In this document: piece after piece, positions 1 to 7,649 of the stretch
Numbering within the stretch: the stretch's first letter is position 1
Layout of the letters: every line of letters starts with the position of its first letter
Program-made: the position numbers and the translations under genes
NCBI GenBank assembly: GCA_035533075.1
Contig: DATLUO010000091.1
Span: forward strand, 1 to 64,000
Length of the DNA: 64,000 nt
Reading direction: 5' to 3'
Source of the DNA: Pirellulales bacterium
Lineage (GTDB): Bacteria; Planctomycetota; Planctomycetia; Pirellulales; JAICIG01
The notes under the pieces: model-generated
Seen by the model: the letters and a program-made list of their open reading frames with translations, nothing else
Database searches by the model: none
Told to the model about the DNA's origin: nothing

Positions 1-946
1 CGGCCGGGCCGCTGGGCACGTGATAGCCAACGACCGGTAGTCCGCCATCCGGGCGCGGGGCCAGATGCCTCGTGTCGCCGACGAACGTTCCAGGCTCGAG
101 ATCCAAACGGAAGGCGTCGTCGGCAACATCGAAGCGGATGTCCTGCATACTGCATCGAAAGCGCAGCCACACATCCGCGCCCGCGAACATTTCCAGAACG
201 ATCCGCTTAGCCAGCCAAAGGCCCTCGCCTATCTCGAAAAAATCATCACAGACGTACCGCGTCGAAATGCTCCCCTGCGGTGAACACGCCTCGCGACCGA
301 CGATCGCATATCCGCGTTTCGGGTCGAGGAAAATGCGATCTTGCTTCGACGAAATCACCACGCAATCCGTCCCATGGAACTCTCTGTTTCCGACCGCCAA
401 GTACTCGCCGTTTGCCAGAATTGCGGCGACATCGCAGGAAAACGGTTGGTCGGGGGGCTTGTTTGGGTCGCTCTGCGCCCAGAACTGATAACCGAGGTCC
501 GTCGGATGCCCCTGCAACGCGAGGAATTCCTCCAGGTACCTGGCCTGCGCCCGACGATCGCCGCTATGAACGGTGGCATTGGCAGGCCCGTGCAGCACCC
601 AAGTCGACTTCCCATCGTAACAAAGTGCGCGCCGCCGGAAGTCCTGCGGAATCTGACGCCCGGCCGGAGCGAAACACCGAACGTCGTACAGTCGCTTGTC
701 TCCCTTCACCACGGCGCGGCAATCACAATCGCGGTCCGGAGCAATGATGTCCACGCCTTCGGCCAGGCGCTGTTGCAGCAACCTACTCGAATGCTTCCAG
801 CGAACGTCGACGGTGGCTAATTTGGCGTTTCCATTAACATAACGCTGACGGATCGAACCAAGATCGACCGCCGTGGCGACGGCAAAGTTGTCCGTCGCTA
901 ATACCGCGAAATGCGCAATGATGCAAAAGCTTAATGTGGGGTTCAT
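1..946 (-). CDS. Exported protein of unknown function, C-terminus outside the window
   Basis: The reverse-strand frame is open from the left edge to an ATG at 946, about 315 codons, so the C-terminus is missing. The first 20 or so residues (MNPTLSFCIIAHFAVLA then TDNFAVA) are hydrophobic enough to be an export signal. An AGGGAG ribosome-binding site at 959-964 supports this start. It overlaps the stop codon of the Cys-rich gene at 963, so the two are probably translated from one message. A segment near residue 290 (FRLDLEPGTFVGD) has the strand-plus-'PGT.V.D' look of planctomycete exported proteins distantly like LolA; this is a family impression only. No catalytic motif was recognised. It is the last visible gene of the cluster that begins with the ECF sigma factor at 4.3 kb. 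Confidence 0.7.
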   Translation of the reverse strand, partial: MNPTLSFCIIAHFAVLATDNFAVATAVDLGSIRQRYVNGNAKLATVDVRWKHSSRLLQQRLAEGVDIIAPDRDCDCRAVVKGDKRLYDVRCFAPAGRQIPQDFRRRALCYDGKSTWVLHGPANATVHSGDRRAQARYLEEFLALQGHPTDLGYQFWAQSDPNKPPDQPFSCDVAAILANGEYLAVGNREFHGTDCVVISSKQDRIFLDPKRGYAIVGREACSPQGSISTRYVCDDFFEIGEGLWLAKRIVLEMFAGADVWLRFRCSMQDIRFDVADDAFRLDLEPGTFVGDTRHLAPRPDGGLPVVGYHVPSGPA

Positions 947-962
947 AAGCGCCCGAATCTCC

Positions 963-1370
963 CTAACGAAGTGCGGTGACGCCATCTGCGAAAAGGGCCG
1001 GCGTCCCGCCCCTGAGAGGCGAAAAACGACAGTTTCCCGGCGGGCAACTGGCGGGCGCGTAGTAAGAACCGCACATAAAGGGACCGACGCCAAAGGTGCA
1101 CCAGCTTTGGGTCGTACTTATGCACTGGCCGCCCGCTGTTCCCGGCCATGTTATGTATAAACCGACGAATGCGCAATAACTCAGCGGAGGGATCGGGCCG
1201 CCGCACCCTGGCTGCGTCGTCTCCGTAACGGAGCAGCAACCGTTCCCCGCGCCGAATACCTGCCCCGCTTCATTCGGAGACAGCTCCGATGCCCGAAAGC
1301 CCGCGATGCATAGGAAACAGCCAATAACGGCGGCAAGCGCGCCGATGACCATGCACAAAACAGATCGCAT
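963..1370 (-). CDS. Small Cys-rich exported protein
   Basis: Predicted 135-residue protein. The first 28 residues form a clear signal peptide (hydrophobic core ALAAVIGCFLCIAG, cleavage near FRA-SEL). The mature part has nine cysteines in about 107 residues, including a CC pair, spaced through Gly/Pro/Ser-rich sequence. That suggests a disulfide-stabilised or metal-binding extracellular protein. A perfect GGAGG lies five bases before the ATG, so it should be well translated. It sits 87 bases after the C39-like protease gene and 16 bases before the next exported gene, in the same direction. The context makes it a candidate substrate or partner of the protease. There is an RGG before the C-terminal 13 residues, but a C39-type cleavage site cannot be claimed from this alone. 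I recognise no named family. Confidence 0.7.
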   Translation of the reverse strand: MRSVLCMVIGALAAVIGCFLCIAGFRASELSPNEAGQVFGAGNGCCSVTETTQPGCGGPIPPLSYCAFVGLYITWPGTAGGQCISTTQSWCTFGVGPFMCGSYYAPASCPPGNCRFSPLRGGTPALFADGVTALR

Positions 1371-1418
1371 AACAACCTCCGTTCAGAATAGGCAATGCCG
1401 GAAGCTAACCGTGAACCG

Positions 1419-1447
1419 TACAATACAATACAATACAATACAACACA
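1419..1447. repeat. CAATA pentanucleotide microsatellite
   Basis: Four exact CAATA units followed by two CAAC-type variants lie in the 87-base spacer between the C39-like gene and the start of the Cys-rich gene. The AT-rich run stands out in GC-rich surroundings. Its position just upstream of a strong ribosome-binding site makes slipped-strand change of promoter or leader spacing possible. Confidence 0.85.
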
Positions 1448-1457
1448 ACGCCGCTCG

Positions 1458-2069
1458 CTAAAAAGATATCGGAGCCGTAGGACGCTTCCTCTCGCGCAGT
1501 CCGCTCCAACCGAGGAAGGCGGCTGCGAGGGTGACCGCTGCGGCTCCGGCGGAAGAGGCATAGGCTAATTGGCCAAGTAGCAAATTGTTCCAAGCGCGCC
1601 GCTCGACAAGTGCCACCCCGGTCCAAAGGTCGTAAAAGTCACCGCGTGACATTTGCCGCATTTCGCCGCGCGTGCATTCTAGTACCGTGAACGTGTCGTC
1701 CGCGGCGATCCGAAGTAATAACAGGTAGTGACCCCGGTCGCCGGCTTCCTTAAAATGAACGATTGCGGGAAGTGGCAGCCGCTCCACATCGCCGACATCC
1801 GCGCGCACCGCCGCCAACCGAATGCCGAAACGCTCCGCGACGCGCATGAGCTCGGCCGCGCTGGTGCCGCGGTCGGTCACCTCGGTCGCTGAGACCAAGC
1901 TGGGATAGTCGACCCGCTTGCCGAAAATGAAAAGCATGACGTACAGGCAATTCGGCCCGCAGCGCACCGCCTCGCGCCAGTCAAGGTTCGTGGGCTTTGC
2001 ATCGCGCCCTTCGGCGGGCGCGCCGAGCGATCTTAGCGCCATGATGCCGACAATCACGTTTGGAAGCAT
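1458..2069 (-). CDS. C39-like papain-fold cysteine protease with C-terminal membrane anchor
   Basis: About 203 residues from the ATG at 2069; the frame is open upstream to 2132, but that part overlaps the preceding gene. The motif CGPNCLYVM near residue 40 is the catalytic-Cys block of C39-type double-glycine proteases, and GHYLLLL near residue 120 supplies the His. A hydrophobic segment near the C-terminus (about residues 170-190) followed by Arg/Lys predicts one membrane anchor. There is no ABC transporter domain, so it is not a bacteriocin exporter of the usual C39-ABC type. Free-standing C39 proteins are common in planctomycetes. The start lies 16 bases after the Tat-protein stop. Its likely role is processing an exported protein, perhaps the Cys-rich product encoded next. 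Confidence 0.65.
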   Translation of the reverse strand: MLPNVIVGIMALRSLGAPAEGRDAKPTNLDWREAVRCGPNCLYVMLFIFGKRVDYPSLVSATEVTDRGTSAAELMRVAERFGIRLAAVRADVGDVERLPLPAIVHFKEAGDRGHYLLLLRIAADDTFTVLECTRGEMRQMSRGDFYDLWTGVALVERRAWNNLLLGQLAYASSAGAAAVTLAAAFLGWSGLRERKRPTAPISF

Positions 2070-2085
2070 TGGTAACTCTATCGGC

Positions 2086-3264
2086 TCAGATCCTATTTCG
2101 TCCGGGCGTCGCGCTGCAACGCAGCAGCACACGTCCCGCGTGGCTGTAGGGGCAGTAGTCGCTCATCACATCGTCGTCTGAAGCAAGTGTGAAGGCGCGC
2201 TCAAGGCAATTCAGTGCGCGCCGCACAGAGTCGTGGGCGATGCGCAGGTCCTCAGGAAGGTAGAGTTGGGCCTCAATCACATGCGCCGTAATATGAAGGT
2301 CACGGTGCCGATAATCGGCGGTCGCCGCGCCTTTGATCCAATGCGCCCCCCATGTGCCCTCGGGGCTCTGACTGTCCGCAAGCGAGCGTGAGAGTTCGGA
2401 GCAGCGGTTACGCACGCGCTCTGACATGCGGCGGCCCAGCGCAATATCCTCATTGCCACGCGCCAACCGCAGCAGAAGGGCCAGTGACTGAAGGAGGTGC
2501 GTTCCGCCGCAACAAAACCGCGTCGGCTCTCGGTCCAGGAGGAACGACGCCCAACCATCGAGCGAAATCATCTCTCCCCAACGGTTTGTCCACGCCGCCA
2601 CTGCCGAGTAATGCGCAGCGACGCACAGTGCCCATTCCGGCTCCGCCCTTCGCCCCTCGCGAAGCTGCACGTTAAGCAGGCAATCGCGCACCGCGTCGCC
2701 CAGGACGCGCGTGCGCGAAGCAGTCGATATGGGCTTTGACGCGGGCAAGCCCGCCTCCGCAAATGCGGCCAGTTCCTGAAATGGATGAGCAGGCCTTGAG
2801 TCTACGCGAAGCTTACGGTTCACCAAGCCCGACAGATACCGAATGCCGTGGTCGGTTTCGACGATGACAGCCGCCTGTCCGAACCGGCTCTCGATCTTCC
2901 GCGCGTCGGTTAGGAGCGATATGACTTCGCGCGCGGTGTCCGGGATGAACTCTTCGGACGAAGGGTCCGCGAACACGCGCATCCAGTGAAGCAAGTGCGA
3001 AACGCCCATCTCAGCGCGCCAGCGGAGGCGGTCCCTGACGAGGTTAATGAGCGCGGGCGAGAGCATCTTGTGCGTATCGCGTAGCGGAACCATCGGCAAA
3101 CTGCGCGGCTGTTCGCGAACAACCAGCGAGGGCGATTGCAAGGTTGCCCACGCCGCCGCAAGAGAAAGCGGGACCCCCGCTCCTCCGGTCGCTAGCAACT
3201 GCCGGCGCGACAGGCGACGTGGTCTGCCAACGGCGCTGGTGTTCGGCTCGCAAGCTAAGCGCAT
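2086..3264 (-). CDS. Tat-exported protein of unknown function
   Basis: About 392 residues from the ATG at 3264, chosen because GGGAGG lies just upstream and because it places a twin-arginine signal (RRLSRRQLLATGG then a hydrophobic stretch) near the N-terminus. The frame is open upstream to 3426. The mature part is mostly helical, with repeated Trp- and His-containing segments (LDGWASFL, FCCGGTHLLQSLALLLRLA, SPEGTWGAHW, DLHITAHVIEAQLYL). This resembles alpha/alpha-toroid proteins such as the prenyltransferase/squalene-cyclase fold, but no catalytic signature is certain. The Tat signal implies folding, perhaps with a cofactor, before export. It is followed 16 bases later by the C39-like gene and preceded by the sigma factor gene, suggesting one regulon. 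Confidence 0.6.
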   Translation of the reverse strand: MRLACEPNTSAVGRPRRLSRRQLLATGGAGVPLSLAAAWATLQSPSLVVREQPRSLPMVPLRDTHKMLSPALINLVRDRLRWRAEMGVSHLLHWMRVFADPSSEEFIPDTAREVISLLTDARKIESRFGQAAVIVETDHGIRYLSGLVNRKLRVDSRPAHPFQELAAFAEAGLPASKPISTASRTRVLGDAVRDCLLNVQLREGRRAEPEWALCVAAHYSAVAAWTNRWGEMISLDGWASFLLDREPTRFCCGGTHLLQSLALLLRLARGNEDIALGRRMSERVRNRCSELSRSLADSQSPEGTWGAHWIKGAATADYRHRDLHITAHVIEAQLYLPEDLRIAHDSVRRALNCLERAFTLASDDDVMSDYCPYSHAGRVLLRCSATPGRNRI

Positions 3265-3554
3265 AGCCGCCTCCCGCGGAAGCATCTTCCGTTCAACAAC
3301 CACCGCATAGCGCAGTGTCCCGCGATCGGCCGCGATGCGCCGTCCGGCGAAGGTTGGTCGACCTCGCGATCCGGACATGCACGCCCAAGGCTGGCGATAC
3401 CGGCGCCGCCCAAATGCGGCAGCCACGCGCAGCGTTTCATCCAGGGGAGCCTTGCTTCGCCCATCGGATTCGACCTCGTTCGTTCAAAGTGTCCCCGCCG
3501 CGGTCCGGCGTCCGGCCGTCCTGCATCGCTTCTATTAACCTATACGGAAGGGCC

Positions 3555-4289
3555 TTACACTTCCGCTCCATTTTTGTCGGATTCGCCAGACCCGGCCCGA
3601 CCTATTGTTTCTGCGCGTGGCTCGCTATCCCCTCCGCTGGCAGCATGTGCTTTTGGCGCGAGCCCGCGGGCTTCCAGTTCGGGACCAAGCCTTTTTTTTC
3701 CACGCGAGCGATGCACGTAGACGGCGGAGAGGGAGATGCCGAGCTCCGTGGCGAGTTCGGCCGCTGGCGCGATGCCGCCTGGGGAGCGCGCATCCGCCAG
3801 CAGAACAGCTTCCTCATTGGAAGAAAGGCGGTCATCCATCGCTTGCAGTATTTCGGGCCGAATGTCTGCAACGTCCGTGGCGGCGTCTTCGATGTCGACG
3901 GCCGCGTGCGGGTCCGGCAGGGCCGTTTGCCAATCGTCGCTGGCCGCCGTCGCGCGATCCCGCTTCTTGTGCCACGGCGCGCCAAGCTCCTCGAGCGCCA
4001 GGTGATCCGCTATCGTCCAGACCCAGCCCTTGAGCGTGCCTTTTTTGGTATCGAACGCCGCGCGGCGCTCCCAGGCATGCTCGACGGCCGAGACAGCGAT
4101 TCCGTCGGCCTGCTCTCGCGATAGAGACGCGAAGTATTTCAGCCGTAGTAGTGACGCGAGCTTGGCATGCGCCCAGCGCAACGCCGCAACGACCAGCCGC
4201 TCGTCGCCGGCGCGCCATCGCTCGCCGAGCCGCACGGCAGCGCGGCCATCGCCGCCAACCCTCGCGCACCCTGATGAGCCGTCCGTCAC
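3555..4289 (-). CDS. ECF-type RNA polymerase sigma factor
   Basis: About 244 residues from a GTG at 4289, preferred because GGAGA lies just upstream; the frame is open to a GTG at 4403. Region 2 is visible as a helical block with LRLKYFASL and GTLKGWVWTIADHLALEEL. Region 4 is near the C-terminus (SSNEEAVLL, then LATELGISLSAVYVHRSRGKKRL), giving the helix-turn-helix for -35 recognition. The two are joined by an acidic, Ala-rich linker. No anti-sigma gene is adjacent. The four genes that follow in the same direction (Tat protein, C39-like protease, Cys-rich protein, exported protein) are the obvious candidate targets. The last 30 residues are low-complexity. Confidence 0.75.
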   Translation of the reverse strand: MTDGSSGCARVGGDGRAAVRLGERWRAGDERLVVAALRWAHAKLASLLRLKYFASLSREQADGIAVSAVEHAWERRAAFDTKKGTLKGWVWTIADHLALEELGAPWHKKRDRATAASDDWQTALPDPHAAVDIEDAATDVADIRPEILQAMDDRLSSNEEAVLLADARSPGGIAPAAELATELGISLSAVYVHRSRGKKRLGPELEARGLAPKAHAASGGDSEPRAETIGRAGSGESDKNGAEV

Positions 4290-4598
4290 GGGATCTCCGC
4301 TTTCAGTGGTGAGAACCGAAGCGCCTGGGCGTCGCAGACTGATTGATCGCGCGCCGACGGCGTGACGGTTCGCTCGTGAAATATGGGGCCGTGAATCCAC
4401 CACGCGAAGCTCACGGCATGGCCGTCATCCTAACCTCTGCGCCGCCGGTGTCAAGGGTCCCCGCCCGCGCGGCGCCCGCGGCTTGGCCAGAAGGTAGGGA
4501 AGCGACGGCGCTCGCGTTCGGAAGCCTCGTGGCGGCCCGGGGATCCCGGCGGGCCGGGACTCCGCGGGAGCCACACGGTCGGTTATCATGCGCTGCGA

Positions 4599-6662
4599 AT
4601 GAAGCTGCGTCGCCGAATATCGGTTGTCTGCCCGCTGGCCGCTCAGGCGCTCATGCTGCTCACGAGCGCGGCGCTGCACAGTCCGGTGATGGATGAGGCC
4701 GCGCACCTGGCCGCCGGAATCAGCCATTGGGAACTGGGCCGCTTCCGGTTGTTCAAGGTCAATCCGCCGCTGGTGCGGATGGTCGCGGCGCTGCCGGCCA
4801 TCGCCTCCGGGGCCAAGACCGATTGGAGCAACTACTCGGAGGGCGTCGGCGCGCGGCCGGACTTCACCGTCATGGACGACTTCGTACATGCCAACGGCGA
4901 GCGCGTCTTCTGGCTGGTCACGCTCGCCCGCTGGGCGCTCGTCCCGATCGTGCTCTTGGGCGGCTATGTATGCTATCGCTGGGCCCGCGAGTTGTATGGC
5001 GACGCGGCGGGCATCATGCCGCTCGCGCTGTGGTGCTTTTGCCCGAACGTGCTGGCCTACGGTCAGATCATCAATGCCGACGCCTGGGCTACGGCGCTTG
5101 GTGTGGCGGCGGGCTACTGCTTCTGGAAATGGCTGAAGGATCCGGCCTGGGACCGCGCGCTCGTGGCGGGCATCGTGCTGGGGCTGGCCGAGCTGACCAA
5201 GACGACCTGGTTGGTGTTGTTCGTGCTGTGGGCCGTGCTTTGGATCGTGGTCCGTTGTCCGTGGTCCGTTGTTTGCGCCGCGATTGTTCGATCGGCGCGG
5301 AGACAAACAACTCCAAAGTCGCTAGAGAAGGGTTCAGGGTTCAGGGTTCAGGGTTCAGGAAAGAGCCGGAAGTCTCACGACTTCTGCAACGAGGACGCAC
5401 AGTTGGTGGCGATATTGACGTTGGGCGTGTTCTGCATCAATGCGGGCTACGACTTCGAAGGCAGCGGCACGCGGCTGCGCAATTACCTGTTCGTCAGCCG
5501 CCCGTTGAAAGGCGCCAACGAGGCGGGGCGGGCGGCGCAGATCGGCAATCGGTTTGCGAAAAGTTGGTGCGGAGGGATGCCTCTGCCGCTGCCGAAGGAT
5601 TACGTCGAAGGCATCGATATGCAGTGGCACGATATCGAAGTCGGCAAGCCGTCGTATTTGCGCGGCCAGTGGCGGGACCGCGGCTGGTGGTATTGGTATC
5701 TCTACGCGCTGGCCCTGAAGGTGCCGTTGGGCACCTGGGGACTGTTCCTGCTGGCGGTGGGAGTGCGCGTGACACACTGGCGGCGCGGGAAAAGGAGTCG
5801 TCGGACCGAAAGCGGCGCCGCGCACCCTCACCCGCGCCCTCTCCCGAAGGGAGAGGGAGACAGCATTCCTCACGTCAGCCGTCTCCCGGAACGAGAGGGA
5901 GAAGCACGCAATCCAAAATCCAAAATCGAAAATCCAAAATGGGCCGACGAACTGGTGCTGTTGGCGCCGGCGGCGGTGGTGCTGGTGTTGGTCAGCTCGC
6001 AGACCGGCTTCAGCAGGTACATCCGATATGTGTTGCCGGTCTTTCCGTTCGTGTTTATCTGGATCGGCAGCGTGGCTTGTGGAATTGGCTCGTTCGCCCG
6101 GAACGCCACGGAGGGCGTTCCCTACAGACGCGGTCGCGCGCTCGCCGCGTTGACGGCGATCCTCCTGGCCTGGTCGGTCGGCGGCAGTCTGTGGTACGCG
6201 CCGCACTGGATGTCGTACTTCAACGAACTGGCGGGCGGGCCGTTGGGCGGACCCGCGCACCTCATCGACGCCCAGGTCGATTGGGGACAAGACCTGCTCT
6301 ACCTCAAACGCTGGCTCGACGCGCATCCCGAAGCGCGGCCGCTGCGGCTGGTCTATTTTGGGCCGATCGATCCGCGATTGGCCGGCATCGAGTTCTCGCC
6401 GCCGCCCGCGGCAGACCACCCGCCGGACGATCCGGCCGGAATTGCCGTCCGGCCGAGCGACCTCCCGCCGGGCTGGTACGCGATCAGCGTCAACTTTCTC
6501 TATGGCTATCCGCACTACGCGCTCGACGGGCATGGCGGCCGCGCGCACTTCGCACGCGGCGCCTACAGCTACTTTCGCCGCTTTCAGCCCGTGGCCAGGG
6601 TCGGGTATTCGATCTACATTTACCACGTCGGCGACCGCGCTATCGGGCATCGCAGCGGCTGA
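4599..6662 (+). CDS. PMT/ArnT-like integral membrane glycosyltransferase, interrupted in frame by dispersed repeats
   Basis: 687 residues. The N-terminus carries the GT-C signature of PMT/ArnT-like enzymes: MDEAAHLAAGISHWELGRF near residue 30 (Asp-Glu acid pair in the first periplasmic loop) and VNPPLVRM. Several membrane segments follow, and a C-terminal soluble part with DWGQDLLYLKRWL is typical of planctomycete members. Such enzymes move sugars from polyprenyl-phosphate donors to exported acceptors. The unusual feature is four patches of repeat DNA translated in frame: FRVQGSGFRVQGSG (GGGTTCA heptads), HPHPRPLPKGEG (a CCCTCTCCC/GGGAGAGGG hairpin), NPKSKIENPK (GGATTTT heptads) and RNATEGVPYR (a GGAACGCC hairpin). 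They fall in loops between membrane segments, so function may survive. Confidence 0.75.
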   Translation: MKLRRRISVVCPLAAQALMLLTSAALHSPVMDEAAHLAAGISHWELGRFRLFKVNPPLVRMVAALPAIASGAKTDWSNYSEGVGARPDFTVMDDFVHANGERVFWLVTLARWALVPIVLLGGYVCYRWARELYGDAAGIMPLALWCFCPNVLAYGQIINADAWATALGVAAGYCFWKWLKDPAWDRALVAGIVLGLAELTKTTWLVLFVLWAVLWIVVRCPWSVVCAAIVRSARRQTTPKSLEKGSGFRVQGSGKSRKSHDFCNEDAQLVAILTLGVFCINAGYDFEGSGTRLRNYLFVSRPLKGANEAGRAAQIGNRFAKSWCGGMPLPLPKDYVEGIDMQWHDIEVGKPSYLRGQWRDRGWWYWYLYALALKVPLGTWGLFLLAVGVRVTHWRRGKRSRRTESGAAHPHPRPLPKGEGDSIPHVSRLPEREGEARNPKSKIENPKWADELVLLAPAAVVLVLVSSQTGFSRYIRYVLPVFPFVFIWIGSVACGIGSFARNATEGVPYRRGRALAALTAILLAWSVGGSLWYAPHWMSYFNELAGGPLGGPAHLIDAQVDWGQDLLYLKRWLDAHPEARPLRLVYFGPIDPRLAGIEFSPPPAADHPPDDPAGIAVRPSDLPPGWYAISVNFLYGYPHYALDGHGGRAHFARGAYSYFRRFQPVARVGYSIYIYHVGDRAIGHRSG
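5331..5359. repeat. GGGTTCA heptad tandem repeat inside the membrane glycosyltransferase gene
   Basis: About four copies of GGGTTCA in the reading frame, encoding the RVQGSGF-type peptide. Seven-base units change frame each copy, so three copies encode seven residues and then repeat. The same heptad occurs at 40.65-40.86 kb and 56.76 kb. Confidence 0.9.
5824..5940. repeat. Hairpin repeat plus GGATTTT-type heptads inside the membrane glycosyltransferase gene
   Basis: A block at 5824-5860 has CCTCACCC followed by CTCTCCC-gaa-GGGAGAG, a short perfect hairpin. A related degenerate copy follows at about 5880-5903. From 5910 to 5940 come four CCAAAAT units (one altered), the complement of the GGATTTT heptads at 37.09 kb and 63.9 kb. 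All of it is translated without a stop codon. Confidence 0.85.
6099..6126. repeat. GGAACGCC hairpin repeat inside the membrane glycosyltransferase gene
   Basis: CGGAACGCCACGGAGGGCGT followed by TCCCTACAG forms a GGAACGCC/GGCGTTCC hairpin and encodes ATEGVPY. The same element in the same translated frame occurs in an unrelated gene at about 56.56-56.58 kb, also giving ATEGVPY. A longer relative forms the inverted repeat at 33.98-34.08 kb. Confidence 0.85.
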
Positions 6663-6719
6663 GAATCCCGGGCTGACGCGTTTCGCCGCGGGCCACCCGG
6701 AATTCCGGACGGAGGTATA

Positions 6720-7625
6720 TTGAATAGGATGCATACTGCGATGTACTACCCCGTCCGAAATCCTCAGGCCACCCACCCAATGCGTCTCGGCTACAACACC
6801 AACGGCCTCGCTCATCATGATCCGTTTGAGGCGGTGGAACTGCTGGCGGAGATCGGCTATCGCAGCGTGGCACTCACGCTCGACCATGGTCCCCTGAACC
6901 CGTTCGCCGGCGACTTCGACGATCAGCTCCGCAAAATGCGGCAATTGTTAGAGCGGCTTGACATGCGCAGTGTCGTCGAGACCGGTGCCCGTTACCTGCT
7001 CGATCCGAGGACGAAACACGAGCCGACGCTCGTCTCGCGCGACCCGCGGGGGCGCCAGCGGCGAACCGACTTTCTCAGGCGGGCCATCGATGCGGCCCAC
7101 GCGCTGGAGAGCGACTGCGTTTCGCTTTGGTCGGGCGTCGTTCGCGACGGCGCCGCCGACGGGGCCGACGAGGCGGCGGTCTGGCAACGCCTGCTCGGCG
7201 GCCTGCACGAGACGCTGGACTACGCCGAGGCGCGCGGCGTCGTGCTGGGCTTCGAACCCGAACCGGGCATGTTCGTCGACACCATGGCCCGCTTCGACGA
7301 TTTGTCGCGGCGGCTGGACCACGACCGCTTTCGCTTGACGCTCGACATCGGCCACCTGCAGTGCCTGGGCGAGCTGCCGATTACGGATCACCTGGTCCGT
7401 TATGCGGAGCGGTTGGTGAACGTCCATCTCGAAGACATGCGGGCCGGCCGGCATGAACACCTGATGTTCGGCGAGGGCGAAATCGACTTTCCGCCCGTCA
7501 TGCGGTATCTTTCAGAGAGCGGGTACGCGGGCGGCATTCACGTTGAGCTGAGCCGCCACAGCCATCTCGGCCCGGAGGCCGCCCGCCAGGCGTTCGCCTT
7601 CCTCAGTCCGTTGATGGCGACGTGA
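6720..7625 (+). CDS. Sugar-phosphate isomerase/epimerase family TIM-barrel protein
   Basis: 301 residues if translation begins at the TTG at 6720, which has GGAGG directly upstream; ATG codons at 6729 and 6780 are alternatives (the latter gives MRLGYNTNGLAHHD). The fold belongs to the AP-endonuclease-2-like TIM-barrel family. Metal-ligand blocks can be seen: LGFEPEPGMF (Glu), LTLDIGHLQCLGE (Asp, His), NVHLEDM and the C-terminal GGIHVELSRHSH (Glu). These proteins isomerise or epimerise sugars, or act on related metabolites, with divalent metals; the substrate cannot be read from sequence. The MBL-fold gene follows 24 bases later and may share a transcript, suggesting a common small-molecule pathway. 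Confidence 0.8.
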   Translation: MNRMHTAMYYPVRNPQATHPMRLGYNTNGLAHHDPFEAVELLAEIGYRSVALTLDHGPLNPFAGDFDDQLRKMRQLLERLDMRSVVETGARYLLDPRTKHEPTLVSRDPRGRQRRTDFLRRAIDAAHALESDCVSLWSGVVRDGAADGADEAAVWQRLLGGLHETLDYAEARGVVLGFEPEPGMFVDTMARFDDLSRRLDHDRFRLTLDIGHLQCLGELPITDHLVRYAERLVNVHLEDMRAGRHEHLMFGEGEIDFPPVMRYLSESGYAGGIHVELSRHSHLGPEAARQAFAFLSPLMAT

Positions 7626-7649
7626 CCCGCGGCAGGATATAAGAGAAAC

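Noticed and set aside
1458-2069. Bacteriocin ABC exporter
   Set aside because: Only a C39-like domain is present; no ATP-binding cassette or multi-span membrane domain exists nearby.
4727-6676. 649-codon second plus-strand frame over the membrane glycosyltransferase gene
   Set aside because: Arg/Gly/Ala-rich shadow without membrane segments; the 4599 frame has the GT-C signature.
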